From the NCBI GenBank assembly GCA_020430675.1, contig JAGQJJ010000030.1, positions 1-14,520 of the forward strand: a DNA stretch of 14,520 bases, written 5' to 3'. The notes under the pieces are model-generated. The model did no database searches. It saw only the letters and a list, made by a program, of their open reading frames with translations, and had not been told where the DNA came from. Below, in pieces: positions 1 through 7,394 of this stretch (the first letter of the stretch is position 1; each line of letters starts with the position of its first letter). The position numbers and the translations under genes were made by a program. The stretch is from Myxococcales bacterium (GTDB lineage Bacteria > Myxococcota > Bradymonadia > UBA7976 > UBA1532).

Positions 1-64
1 CTATGGCAACCGCCGGCCCCGCTCGCGACAATGGCGGCAGATCCGCTCTGCGGGAGGTTTGTCC

Positions 65-898
65 ATGTCGAACGACGCGCTCGACCGGGCTGCGGCAGCC
101 ATCGCCGCCGCGCCCGCGCTGATCTTCTCCGCTGGCGCCGGCATGGGCGTCGACTCGGGGCTGCCCGACTTCCGCGGCGACGAGGGCTTCTGGAAGGCCT
201 ACCCGCCCTTCCGCAAGCTGGGCTACTCGTTCGTGCAGATGGCCAACGGCGCCTGGTTCCACCGCGATCTGCCGCTCGCCTGGGGCTTCTATGGCCACCG
301 CCTGATGCTCTACCGCCGCACCGCGCCACACGCCGGTTTTGCCATCCTGCAGCGCCTCGCCGCGCGCGCCGGGCGCAGCTTTGTCTTCACCTCGAATGTC
401 GACGGCCACTTCCACCGCAGCGACTTCGCCGACACGCGGATCGTCGAGTGCCATGGCAGCCTGAACACGCTGCAATGCCTGCGCGATTGCGGTGCCGACC
501 TGTGGCCCGCTGACACCGTCACCGTCGACGTCGACGAAGCCACGCTCCGCGCGCGTGCGCCGCTTCCCAAATGCCCGATCTGCGGCGGACCGGCCCGCCC
601 CAACGTGCTGATGTTCAACGACTTCGAGTGGAACCCGACCCGCACCACCGCCCAGGAGGCCCGCCTCGAAGCCTGGCTCGCCGACCTGCGGCAACGACGC
701 CTCGCCCCCGTCATCATCGAATGCGGCGCCGGCACCGCCGTGCCTTCGGTGCGCCGGTTCAGCGAGCTGACGGTGCGCCGCCTTGGGGGCACGTTGATCC
801 GCATCAACCCGCGCGAACCCGAGGGCCCGCCGGGCACGATCGCGCTGCCGATGGGCGCGCTCGCCGCGCTGACCGCCATCGAAGCCCGCCTCTCCTGA
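65..898 (+). CDS. Sir2-family NAD-dependent protein deacylase (sirtuin)
   Basis: Predicted cytoplasmic 277-aa sirtuin that would remove acyl groups from lysines using NAD+, giving nicotinamide and O-acyl-ADP-ribose. Seen: the NAD-binding GAGMGVDSGLPDFRG motif (residues 24-38), TSNVDGHF (109-116) at the place of the usual TQNID, the catalytic His in CHG (His130), four zinc-ligand cysteines (138, 142, 170, 173) and a C-terminal GAGTAVPSVR stretch matching the second nucleotide-binding loop. The length is normal for a single-domain bacterial sirtuin. The ATG at 65 was chosen because GGGAGG at 52-57 sits 7 nt upstream; an in-frame TTG at 59 is too close to it. It stands alone, followed by a 79-bp gap. 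The Gln-to-Ser change in the NID motif occurs in a known bacterial subgroup, so the exact acyl specificity is open. The family call is secure; the substrate is unknown. Confidence 0.9.
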   Translation: MSNDALDRAAAAIAAAPALIFSAGAGMGVDSGLPDFRGDEGFWKAYPPFRKLGYSFVQMANGAWFHRDLPLAWGFYGHRLMLYRRTAPHAGFAILQRLAARAGRSFVFTSNVDGHFHRSDFADTRIVECHGSLNTLQCLRDCGADLWPADTVTVDVDEATLRARAPLPKCPICGGPARPNVLMFNDFEWNPTRTTAQEARLEAWLADLRQRRLAPVIIECGAGTAVPSVRRFSELTVRRLGGTLIRINPREPEGPPGTIALPMGALAALTAIEARLS

Positions 899-901
899 CC
901 G

Positions 902-925
902 CGCCCCTCGGTTCCCCTCGGGGCG
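902..925 (+). terminator. Possible hairpin after the sirtuin gene
   Basis: CGCCCC (902-907) and GGGGCG (920-925) are perfect 6-bp inverted repeats around a 12-nt loop, starting 3 bp after the sirtuin stop codon. No T-run follows, so it is at best a weak intrinsic terminator or a hairpin that protects the 3' end. Confidence 0.25.
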
Positions 926-977
926 GGTTCGTGCGACTCTATCGTCCTGACGCACGCGGGGGACGAGGGTGAAGCAG

Positions 978-2492
978 ATGGACGCCGACCACGCGCGAGG
1001 TCAGCCCCGCCCGATGGCCACCATCGGCGCGGCATCCGCCTCCCCCTGCGTCGCGCCGGCTGCGCGCGCGGCGCACCGAGAGGGCGCGCGCGGCCATTTC
1101 CACCTCGACGCGCTTGAGCGCAGCCTGGTCTGCGCGTCGGCCGAGCGGCACGGGCTGCTCAAGGTGGGCCTGGCCCTGACCGTGCGAACGTCGCCGGCGA
1201 CGACGATCGAGCGCCTCACCCAAGCCAGCCGCAGCGTTCAACAGCGCCACGCCATCCTGCGCTGCGCGTTGCGGCGCGGCGAAGCGGTCGGGTGCCGCGA
1301 GCCTCTTGTGCTGGTGCCCGACGAGGCGGTTCAGGTCACGGTGCACCGCCACGACCGCACCGACGCCCAGAGCTGGCGGCGGGCCTGGCCTGACATCGAG
1401 CGCACGCCGCCGCCCGTCGAAGCCAGCCTGCTGACCCTGCATGCCTTCGTCGGCGAAGAACACACCGACATCGTGCTGGTGCTCGACCATGCCTTCTGCG
1501 ATGGCATGTCGGTCGCGGTGCTCGGCCATCGACTGCTCGGCGCGCTCGGCGCGCTCGAGCCCAATGGCACGCTGGCGCCCGACGACCCCGATGCAGTCGC
1601 GCAGCCGCTCGCCTTGCCGCTCTCGGTCGCGCTCGCCGGTCGAGGGGTGCGCCCACGGCTCCAGCAAATCTGGCGCATCATTCGCTTCCTGACGACCCAG
1701 CTCATCTTGCATCGCGATCCCATCCCCTTCCCGGTCGCCGATGCCACCGTGCCGCCGGCCGAGATCGCCGCGAAGACGGGCACTCACCTCTGCATGGCCG
1801 AGCTGGACGCATCGGTCACCGCTCGTCTGCTGGCCCGGTGCCGGGCCGAACGCACCACGATCTCGGCCATCGTCACCGCGGCAATGATCCTCGAGTCCGA
1901 TGAGCGGCACGCCGAGCGGCCGATCGAGGCGCTGCCATCGGCCGGCGGCGTCTACGCGCGGCCGTGGTACGGCGTGTCGTGGGCGGTCGACATGCGACGA
2001 CGTCGCGTGCCCCCGATGGGATCAGAGCCGCTCTCGTACCAGGTGGGCTCGGCGCGGCAGTTCATGCGCAGCGCCGCCGCCCTGCGCGCCGGCGAGGGCC
2101 GCGGGGCGGCGATCTGGCAGATGGCGCGCGACGCCGATGTGCACTTGCAGACCCGCCTCGCGGCGGGCGACGCCCATGCCATCGCCGCGCTGATCCCCCA
2201 CGTCTACGCCCGCCCGCTGCCCTATCGCGGCATGGCCACGATCGCCCTGTCGAACTGGGGCGTGCTGCCCATCGAAGCCCGCTACGGCGCCATCGAAGTG
2301 CGCGGCGCCCAGCCCATCGTCAATCAGCGGCATTTCCGCATGCCGCTCTGCCTCGCCTCCACCTTCCAAGGCCGCCTGCGCCTCAGCGTGCAGTTCGCAG
2401 CCCCCGTGATCGCGCCCGAACCCGCGCAAGCGATGGCCGAGGGGCTGGTTCAGCGACTGCGCGCCGCGGTCGAGGCCGAAGCGTCAACCTGA
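978..2492 (+). CDS. Stand-alone condensation-domain/PapA-like acyltransferase
   Basis: Predicted soluble 504-aa CoA- or carrier-dependent acyltransferase of the chloramphenicol-acetyltransferase-like superfamily (NRPS condensation domains, PapA5, alcohol acetyltransferases, wax-ester synthases). Seen: the active-site HxxxDG motif as LDHAFCDGMS (His171, Asp175, Gly176), preceded by a beta strand of hydrophobic residues, and an ALSNWG motif (about 423-428) at the place of the conserved SN-G/DFG-type motif of the C-terminal half. About 500 residues is right for both halves of the fold. No adenylation or carrier domain is fused, so it is not an NRPS module. Start: ATG at 978 with GAGG at 965-968; a GTG at 969 with GGGGGA upstream is an alternative adding three residues. 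The first 40 residues are low-complexity Ala/Arg and probably disordered. The next gene, 103 bp on, makes acetyl-CoA. The acyl donor and acceptor cannot be told from the sequence. Confidence 0.72.
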   Translation: MDADHARGQPRPMATIGAASASPCVAPAARAAHREGARGHFHLDALERSLVCASAERHGLLKVGLALTVRTSPATTIERLTQASRSVQQRHAILRCALRRGEAVGCREPLVLVPDEAVQVTVHRHDRTDAQSWRRAWPDIERTPPPVEASLLTLHAFVGEEHTDIVLVLDHAFCDGMSVAVLGHRLLGALGALEPNGTLAPDDPDAVAQPLALPLSVALAGRGVRPRLQQIWRIIRFLTTQLILHRDPIPFPVADATVPPAEIAAKTGTHLCMAELDASVTARLLARCRAERTTISAIVTAAMILESDERHAERPIEALPSAGGVYARPWYGVSWAVDMRRRRVPPMGSEPLSYQVGSARQFMRSAAALRAGEGRGAAIWQMARDADVHLQTRLAAGDAHAIAALIPHVYARPLPYRGMATIALSNWGVLPIEARYGAIEVRGAQPIVNQRHFRMPLCLASTFQGRLRLSVQFAAPVIAPEPAQAMAEGLVQRLRAAVEAEAST

Positions 2493-2533
2493 CGCGGCAC
2501 CTGCACGCGACCGCGGCTGCGCCACGTTGGCCA

Positions 2534-2562
2534 TTGCCCACGATGCATCGACGCCGTATCCT
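2534..2562 (+). promoter_or_regulatory. Candidate sigma-70-type promoter for the dehydrogenase-aldolase pair
   Basis: TTGCCC (2534-2539), a 17-nt spacer and TATCCT (2557-2562) lie upstream of the dehydrogenase ATG at 2596, predicting a leader of about 27 nt. The same architecture occurs upstream of the P-type ATPase and of the 275-aa gene, which supports it. It implies that the pair can be transcribed independently of the acyltransferase gene. Confidence 0.45.
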
Positions 2563-2595
2563 GCGCACCATCGCTCCCGACGCGGACCCCAGAAT

Positions 2596-3501
2596 ATGAC
2601 CCGCTCGCTTCGTCTTCCGCCGCCGGTCCCGGTCGCGCTCATCGGCTCGGGCATGATCGGCACGGATCTGCTCGTCAAGCTGACCCGGTCGCCGGTGCTC
2701 AAGCCGGTCCTCTTTGTGGGCCGCCGCCCCGACAGCCCTGGGTTGCTGCATGCGGAGAAGCTGGGCATCAAGACCTCGACCGGCGGTCTCGAAGCGCTGC
2801 TCGCCGACGCCGACAATTATGAGGTGGTGATCGACGCGACCAGCGCGCCCGCGCATGTGCGGCACTGGGCGGCGCTCAAGCCGCTGGGCAAGAAGGTCAT
2901 CGACATGACCCCCTCGAATATCGGGCAGATGACCGTGCCGGCGATTTCGCCCGACGGCCTCGCCGAGCACGGCAACGTCAACGTGGTGACGTGCGGCGGG
3001 CAGGCTTCGATCCCGCTGGCCCACGCCATCTGCCAGGTCATGGAAGAGGTGCGCTACATCGAGATCGTGGCCAGCTTCTCGTACCACGCCGCGGGCCCGG
3101 CGACGAAGGCCCATACCGATGAGTACATCGAGATCACCCAGGAGGCGCTCAGCCACTTCACCGGCTGCGCCCATACGAAGGTGATCGGCATCATGAACCC
3201 GGCGCGCCCTCCCGTCGACATGCAGGTCACGGTCAGCGTGATGGGCGAGCGGCCCGACATGGAGCGGGTCACGAAGGCCGTGCGCGTGATGGTCGCCCAT
3301 ATCAAGGGCTACGTGCCCGGCTATTCGCTGGTCCTCGAGCCGACCTGGGACCACAACCGCGTCGTCGTCTCGGTGCGCGTCGTCGGTCGCGGCGACTGGC
3401 TGCCCACTTTTGCCGGCAACCTCGACATCATCAACTGCGCGGCGATCGCCAGCGCCGAGTGCTACGCGCGAAGCCCACGCCGTGAGGTGGCCCATGCCTG
3501 A
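2596..3501 (+). CDS. Acetaldehyde dehydrogenase (acetylating)
   Basis: 301-aa enzyme that oxidises acetaldehyde to acetyl-CoA with NAD+ and CoA (DmpF/MhpF/BphJ family). Seen: the N-terminal Rossmann motif GSGMIGTDLLVKL (17-29), an ATSAPAHV segment (81-88), the catalytic cysteine in VVTCGGQASIP (Cys133), AGPATKAHTDEY (166-177), PARPPVDMQ (202-210) and the C-terminal GNLDIINCAA (274-283), which matches the family's dimer/partner-contact region. The length is close to that of family members. Start: ATG at 2596; there is no good Shine-Dalgarno, but homology begins here, and an upstream ATG at 2527 would precede the predicted promoter. The stop overlaps the aldolase start by 8 bp, fitting the known obligate complex in which acetaldehyde is channelled from the aldolase. 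Family assignment is strong. Confidence 0.93.
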   Translation: MTRSLRLPPPVPVALIGSGMIGTDLLVKLTRSPVLKPVLFVGRRPDSPGLLHAEKLGIKTSTGGLEALLADADNYEVVIDATSAPAHVRHWAALKPLGKKVIDMTPSNIGQMTVPAISPDGLAEHGNVNVVTCGGQASIPLAHAICQVMEEVRYIEIVASFSYHAAGPATKAHTDEYIEITQEALSHFTGCAHTKVIGIMNPARPPVDMQVTVSVMGERPDMERVTKAVRVMVAHIKGYVPGYSLVLEPTWDHNRVVVSVRVVGRGDWLPTFAGNLDIINCAAIASAECYARSPRREVAHA

Positions 3502-4507
3502 CATCCTGCTCATCGATCCCACCCTGCGCGATGGCAACCACGCGGTTCGGCATCAGATCAACGCCGAGCAGATCAGCGCTTACTGCCAGGCCGCCGACGC
3601 GGCGGGCATCCCGATCGTCGAGGTCGGCCACGGCAACGGTGTCGGCGCCTCGTCGCTCCAGGTGGGACTGGCGAAGCTGTCACAGGAAGAGATGTTTCGC
3701 GCCGCGCGCGACCACCTGACGACGACGCGACTCGGCACGCTGATCATGCCTGGCTTCGGCACGATCAAGGCCCATCTGCAGCCGGCCATCGACCAGGGCG
3801 TCGAGGTGATGCGGGTCATCGCCCATTGCACCGCGGTCGACACCTCGCTGCGGGCCATCCGCTATGCGAGCCAGCGGGTCGAGACGTATTGCTGCTTCGG
3901 CAACAGCCATCTCGGCTCACCCGAAGTGCTGATCAGCGAGGGGCGCAAGATTCAGGAGGCCGGCGCGCAAGGGCTGACGCTGATGGACTCGGCGGGCGCC
4001 ATGCTGCCGAGCCAGGTCACGCTGCTGATCTCGGCGCTGGTCGACGCGCTCGACATCCCGATCGGCTTCCACGCCCATAACAACCTGGGCATGGCGATCG
4101 CCAACACGCTCGCGGCGGCGCAGGCCGGCGCGACCATGGTCGACGCCTGTGCCCGCGGTTTTGGCGCTGGCGCCGGCAACGCCCAGCTTGAGCTGGTCGT
4201 CGGCGTCCTGGCCCGCGAGGGCTTCAACACTGGAGTCGATCTGTACAAGGCCCTCGACCTGGGCGATCTGGCCGACACGCTCCTGCTGACCCAGGCCCGC
4301 CCCACCACCGACACGGTCGCCATCGTCGCCGGCCTCTCGGGCATCTTTGGCGGCTTCACCAAGCATGTGCTGCGCATCTCGGCGCAGTTCGGCGTCGACC
4401 CGCGCGATGTCTTCTTCGAGTTGGGGCGCCGCCAGGTGCTCGGCGGGCAGGAAGACCTCATCCTCGACGTGGCGGCCGATCTCGCTCGCCAGCGTCAGAG
4501 CGCCTGA
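3494..4507 (+). CDS. 4-hydroxy-2-oxovalerate aldolase
   Basis: 337-aa class II (divalent-metal-dependent) aldolase that splits 4-hydroxy-2-oxoacids into pyruvate and an aldehyde (DmpG/MhpE/BphI family), here next to its aldehyde dehydrogenase partner. Seen: DPTLRDGNHAVRHQ (8-21) with the catalytic Arg12, metal ligand Asp13 and base His16; GFHAHNNLG (191-199) with metal ligands His193 and His195; MDSAG (164-168); GFGAGAGNAQLE (222-233); and the C-terminal RRQVLGGQEDLILDVA. Start: ATG at 3494 with GAGGTGG just upstream, overlapping the dehydrogenase stop, so translation is probably coupled. Odd: the conserved tyrosine in the family's GVYSSF loop is Phe285 (GIFGGF), a position linked to stereocontrol in BphI. 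No dioxygenase, hydratase or decarboxylase gene of a meta-cleavage pathway lies nearby, so the upstream substrate source is unclear. Confidence 0.92.
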   Translation: MPDILLIDPTLRDGNHAVRHQINAEQISAYCQAADAAGIPIVEVGHGNGVGASSLQVGLAKLSQEEMFRAARDHLTTTRLGTLIMPGFGTIKAHLQPAIDQGVEVMRVIAHCTAVDTSLRAIRYASQRVETYCCFGNSHLGSPEVLISEGRKIQEAGAQGLTLMDSAGAMLPSQVTLLISALVDALDIPIGFHAHNNLGMAIANTLAAAQAGATMVDACARGFGAGAGNAQLELVVGVLAREGFNTGVDLYKALDLGDLADTLLLTQARPTTDTVAIVAGLSGIFGGFTKHVLRISAQFGVDPRDVFFELGRRQVLGGQEDLILDVAADLARQRQSA

Positions 4508-4510
4508 CGC

Positions 4511-5371
4511 TCAAGAGACCGCGGGGCCGGGGTTGCCCTCGTTGTCGGGCGCGTCGGGGCCGAAGTAGCGGCGGCGGGTTTCGACGTCCATGCGTTGGCC
4601 GGGCACGTCGTCGTAGCAGAGGATCAGCGCGCGGCGCACGGTGTCGCGGCCGACCGGGGTGACGCGGTGAAGCGTGCGCGCGCCGGCGATCACGGTCAGG
4701 CTGCCCGGCTCGGTCGGCGCCTGGCGCGCCGCGGCGGGTCGGCCATCGAGGATGTCGACGAGCGGCTGCAGGTCGACCTCCAATTGCGGTCGCAGATCGG
4801 CCACATACTCGAACTCGCCGCCGACGGCCGCCTGCGTGAGATGCAGGATGCTGCTGAAGCGCGCGGTGTCGAAATGCCAGGGCAACTCGTCACCGGGGCC
4901 GTAGGTCATCAGCACCAGCGCGTTGCTCGGGTCGTCGTGAAGGTAGAGCCGCGGCTGCTCGGTGACCTTGGCCACGAAGTCCCGCAGCGGCGCCCAGCGA
5001 TACAGCGCCGCCATCGCGGTGCCCTGCATGGCGTGGTAGCCCAGGCCGCGGGCCCGCGCGGTGCGCGCCCAGCGCCCCGGCTCGCGCGCCACCCGGTCGT
5101 CGGCGGCGGGCAGGCCGATGGGATACATCGGCACGTTGCCCTGCGCTGCCTTCTGGCTGTACCGATGCCCCTCGTCGGCGAGCCGGGCGAGGCCTGCGGT
5201 CGAGAGCAACCCGCGAAGCTGCAACGCGCCCGTTGCGCGCAGGGTCGCCCGCGAAGTCTCGATCAGGCGGGCATATTGCGCCGAGTCGGGGGCGTGCAGC
5301 GGATACCGCGCCAGATTCACCAGCGACGGAGCCTCCGAGTCGGCAAAAGGCGCTTCGATCCCGATGTGCAC
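4511..5371 (-). CDS. Fe(II)/2-oxoglutarate-dependent oxygenase, ArpA/HalD-like
   Basis: Predicted 286-aa non-haem iron oxygenase and the last gene of the minus-strand operon. Seen: HxD in LPWHFDTARFSS (His166, Asp168), a distal iron ligand in TLHRVTPV (His235) and a following basic pair (Arg246-Arg247) suited to binding 2-oxoglutarate; a double-stranded-helix core signature GGEFEYV (184-190). It resembles proteins annotated as 2OG-Fe(II) or ArpA-like and more distantly the BesD/HalD amino-acid halogenases. The Asp of HxD is kept, so hydroxylation or another oxidation is expected rather than halogenation. Start: GTG at 5371, 8 bp after the sulfotransferase stop, with GTGAGG 6 nt upstream; the frame stays open upstream but would run into the sulfotransferase gene. 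Its stop lies 3 bp from the convergent aldolase stop. The substrate is unknown. Confidence 0.75.
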   Translation of the reverse strand: MHIGIEAPFADSEAPSLVNLARYPLHAPDSAQYARLIETSRATLRATGALQLRGLLSTAGLARLADEGHRYSQKAAQGNVPMYPIGLPAADDRVAREPGRWARTARARGLGYHAMQGTAMAALYRWAPLRDFVAKVTEQPRLYLHDDPSNALVLMTYGPGDELPWHFDTARFSSILHLTQAAVGGEFEYVADLRPQLEVDLQPLVDILDGRPAAARQAPTEPGSLTVIAGARTLHRVTPVGRDTVRRALILCYDDVPGQRMDVETRRRYFGPDAPDNEGNPGPAVS

Positions 5372-5379
5372 CGCAGACC

Positions 5380-6330
5380 TCACTCCGCTCCGGCACCCGT
5401 CTTCGGCGCGGCGCTGCTGCCGGTGCCGGCCGTGACCCGGCCGTGCAGGGCGGCGCGCAGATCGGTGTAGGTGGCAAAGCCGGTCGCGGGCGCGACCACC
5501 GTCGACCACAAATCGTCGAGCTCGGCCCGGATTTCGGGCGACAGCACCGCCGCGTGGTCGCCCACCCGGCCGCGGCGCACGATGTCGAACCGGACGGTCG
5601 TCATGTTCTCGGGTTCGCCCTTGTAGGCGATGGTGGCGAAGCGGTCGCCGTGGGCCTTCATGAACGAGAAGCTCGACTGGTGTACGACGTGCGCGAAGGT
5701 GTCATCGTCGACGTCAAGGCCGAGGTAGCGTTGGACGTGCCGCACGGCGCCGGGCAGATCGGCGACCATGTCCTCGAAGCACAAAAACAGGCGCGGCGTG
5801 CCTTGGGGCGCGGTCAGCCACGAGGCGACGTGCTCCCAGTACCGCACATACGCGCCGTTCGGGCGGCAGAAGAAGTCGCGGGCGAAGGCATCGAGGCTGA
5901 TCGCCGTGGGGTCGAAGAAGGTGTCCCCGAAGAAGTTGTAGAGCGAGACCAGCGCATCTGCCGCGTCGCGCAGGGTGACGACATAACGCGCCCCGCGCGG
6001 CGCGCGCCCGTATTCGAGGTGCGTCTTGAACAGGCGAGGTCGGGCGACCTGCGGCGCGTCGAGCGGCACGCCGAGCCCGTGGGCCCGCTCCATGAAGGGG
6101 ATCACGAACTCCAGATTGGTGAAGTTCATGTCGCCGCCGGTGCGCAGGCCGTGCGCGATGGCTTGCGTCCAGGTCGTGCCGCATTTCAGGTAGCACGCGA
6201 TGAAGACATCATCAGCCGCGGGCGCAAAGGCCAGCGCGCGTCGAAAGCCGTCGTCGACCATGTGGTCGGCGAAGACTTCGTGCAGGGCGTCCGTGGTCTT
6301 GGCCAACCTGTTGCCGGCGTCCCGGATCAT
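5380..6330 (-). CDS. PAPS-dependent sulfotransferase (Sulfotransfer_1 type)
   Basis: 316-aa cytosolic-type sulfotransferase that would move a sulfuryl group from PAPS to a hydroxyl or amine. Seen: the 5'-phosphosulfate loop as CYLKCGTTW (46-54, Lys49; usual form YPKSGTTW), the catalytic His in FKTHLEY (His104), the 3'-phosphate motif TLRDAADALVSLYNF (119-133, Arg121 and Ser129), FEDMV (185-189) and the C-terminal RRGRVGDH (252-259) that closes over PAPS. The length is typical and no signal peptide is seen. The last 20 residues are Gly/Ala/Thr-rich and likely disordered. Its ATG overlaps the stop of the preceding hydroxylase gene (ATGA, 6330-6327), implying translational coupling. Neighbouring oxygenases could create the hydroxyl it sulfates; that is inference. 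Substrate class (small molecule or peptide) is not visible. Confidence 0.88.
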   Translation of the reverse strand: MIRDAGNRLAKTTDALHEVFADHMVDDGFRRALAFAPAADDVFIACYLKCGTTWTQAIAHGLRTGGDMNFTNLEFVIPFMERAHGLGVPLDAPQVARPRLFKTHLEYGRAPRGARYVVTLRDAADALVSLYNFFGDTFFDPTAISLDAFARDFFCRPNGAYVRYWEHVASWLTAPQGTPRLFLCFEDMVADLPGAVRHVQRYLGLDVDDDTFAHVVHQSSFSFMKAHGDRFATIAYKGEPENMTTVRFDIVRRGRVGDHAAVLSPEIRAELDDLWSTVVAPATGFATYTDLRAALHGRVTAGTGSSAAPKTGAGAE

Positions 6331-7382
6331 GACCCACGCGCCTCATCCCACGCCGCCTTGCGCGCGGCCCAGACCGGCCCGTGCACGGGCCCGAGCGCTT
6401 GCAGAATCTCACCCGCGCCCATCTCGGCCTCGGCGATGGTGCGCTGTTCGACCTCGGCGAGCACGCGGATGGCATCGGCGCCGGGCGTGCGGCCGATGCT
6501 CAGGCCGCCAAGGAAGCCAAACGAAGCGCGCGGGTCGTCGCCGCCGGCCTCCAAAAACGCGGGCGCGAGCAGGCGCACCAGGCGCTTGGCCGAGGCGCGG
6601 AAGGCGTCGAAGTCGGCCTCGGTGTCGACAAAGCCCGCCAGTTCACCGCGCACCGCCTTCTGCTCGGCGGGCGGAAGGGCGAGGCGCGCCAGGTCGGCCG
6701 TCAGATCGGCGGCCAGCCCCTCCAGGCGGGGGCGCGACGGGCTGCGGCGATCGAAGACCTCGCAGCGCACGGGATGGCTCTGCGCCTCAGCGGGCACGAG
6801 GTGCGTCGGCGCCTGGGCGCGCGGGCCCGGACCGGCGTCGCCGCGAGCGGCCAAGGCAAAAAACGCCGACGTCGGGACCACGTCGATCACGAGGTGAACG
6901 CGGGTGATGTCGCTGTCATTGTCGACGCCATGGCGGGCAAAGTTGTCGAAGATCCACACCTCGCCGGCCGCCATGTGCACCGAGCGGTCGCCGCAATGGA
7001 AGCGCACCCCCGGGTGCGTGATCACCGGCACATGCACCCGAATGCGGTCGAACCAGTGCCAGCCCACGTCATCGTGCATCGGCACGCGCTGGCCGGGCGC
7101 GAGGCGCATGAAGCGGCTGCGTGAGATGGGGCAGTCGAGCGCGGCCATGATCTGCCGCACGTACGGCAGGCGGTGCAGCAGCGGCGTCGGCGCGAGCTGA
7201 CCGGCGTGCGCGAAGTCATCGTTCTGGCCACCGCCGACCGTCACCAGCAGCGCGGCCGAGTTGCCGGCGAACCCCGTCGGATGGGCGCGCCACTCGTGAG
7301 GCTTGATGGTCTCGACCTCAGCGGCAAGGCGCGCAGCGTCGCACGTCAGGGGCATTCGCGTGAAGAGATGTTGGAGGCGCAT
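6327..7382 (-). CDS. Aspartyl/asparaginyl beta-hydroxylase-domain protein
   Basis: 351-aa protein whose first half (about 1-170) is an AspH-type Fe(II)/2OG oxygenase domain. Seen: MRLAPGQRVPMHDDVGWHW (92-110) with iron ligand His103, the core RIRVHVPVITHPGVRFHCG (113-131), MAAGEVWIFDNFARHGVDN (137-155) with second iron ligand His151, and RVHLVIDV with Arg161 for the 2-oxoglutarate carboxylate. Bacterial members hydroxylate Asp/Asn or related residues, free or in peptides. The second half (about 175-351) is a charged helical region that I do not recognise; it may bind the substrate or a partner. Start: ATG at 7382 with GAGGAA a few bases upstream, 12 bp after the monooxygenase stop. It overlaps the sulfotransferase gene by 4 bp. 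No signal or membrane segment is seen. Confidence 0.82.
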   Translation of the reverse strand: MRLQHLFTRMPLTCDAARLAAEVETIKPHEWRAHPTGFAGNSAALLVTVGGGQNDDFAHAGQLAPTPLLHRLPYVRQIMAALDCPISRSRFMRLAPGQRVPMHDDVGWHWFDRIRVHVPVITHPGVRFHCGDRSVHMAAGEVWIFDNFARHGVDNDSDITRVHLVIDVVPTSAFFALAARGDAGPGPRAQAPTHLVPAEAQSHPVRCEVFDRRSPSRPRLEGLAADLTADLARLALPPAEQKAVRGELAGFVDTEADFDAFRASAKRLVRLLAPAFLEAGGDDPRASFGFLGGLSIGRTPGADAIRVLAEVEQRTIAEAEMGAGEILQALGPVHGPVWAARKAAWDEARGS

Positions 7383-7394
7383 GGTTTCCTCGGC

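Noticed and set aside
1..64. Partial gene at the left edge
   Set aside because: No frame on either strand gives enough sequence to support one; only the sirtuin ribosome binding site is identifiable.
939..1910. 323-codon open frame on the minus strand
   Set aside because: Antisense to the acyltransferase; the HxxxDG and SNWG motifs are on the plus strand.
978..2492. NRPS condensation module as part of a non-ribosomal peptide cluster
   Set aside because: No adenylation, carrier or thioesterase domain is present in the gene or anywhere in the window.
2383..3537. 384-codon open frame on the minus strand
   Set aside because: Antisense to the acetaldehyde dehydrogenase, which is strongly recognised on the plus strand.
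5233..6897. 554-codon open frame on the plus strand
   Set aside because: Antisense to three genes of the minus-strand operon with clear catalytic motifs; its translation has no recognisable domain.
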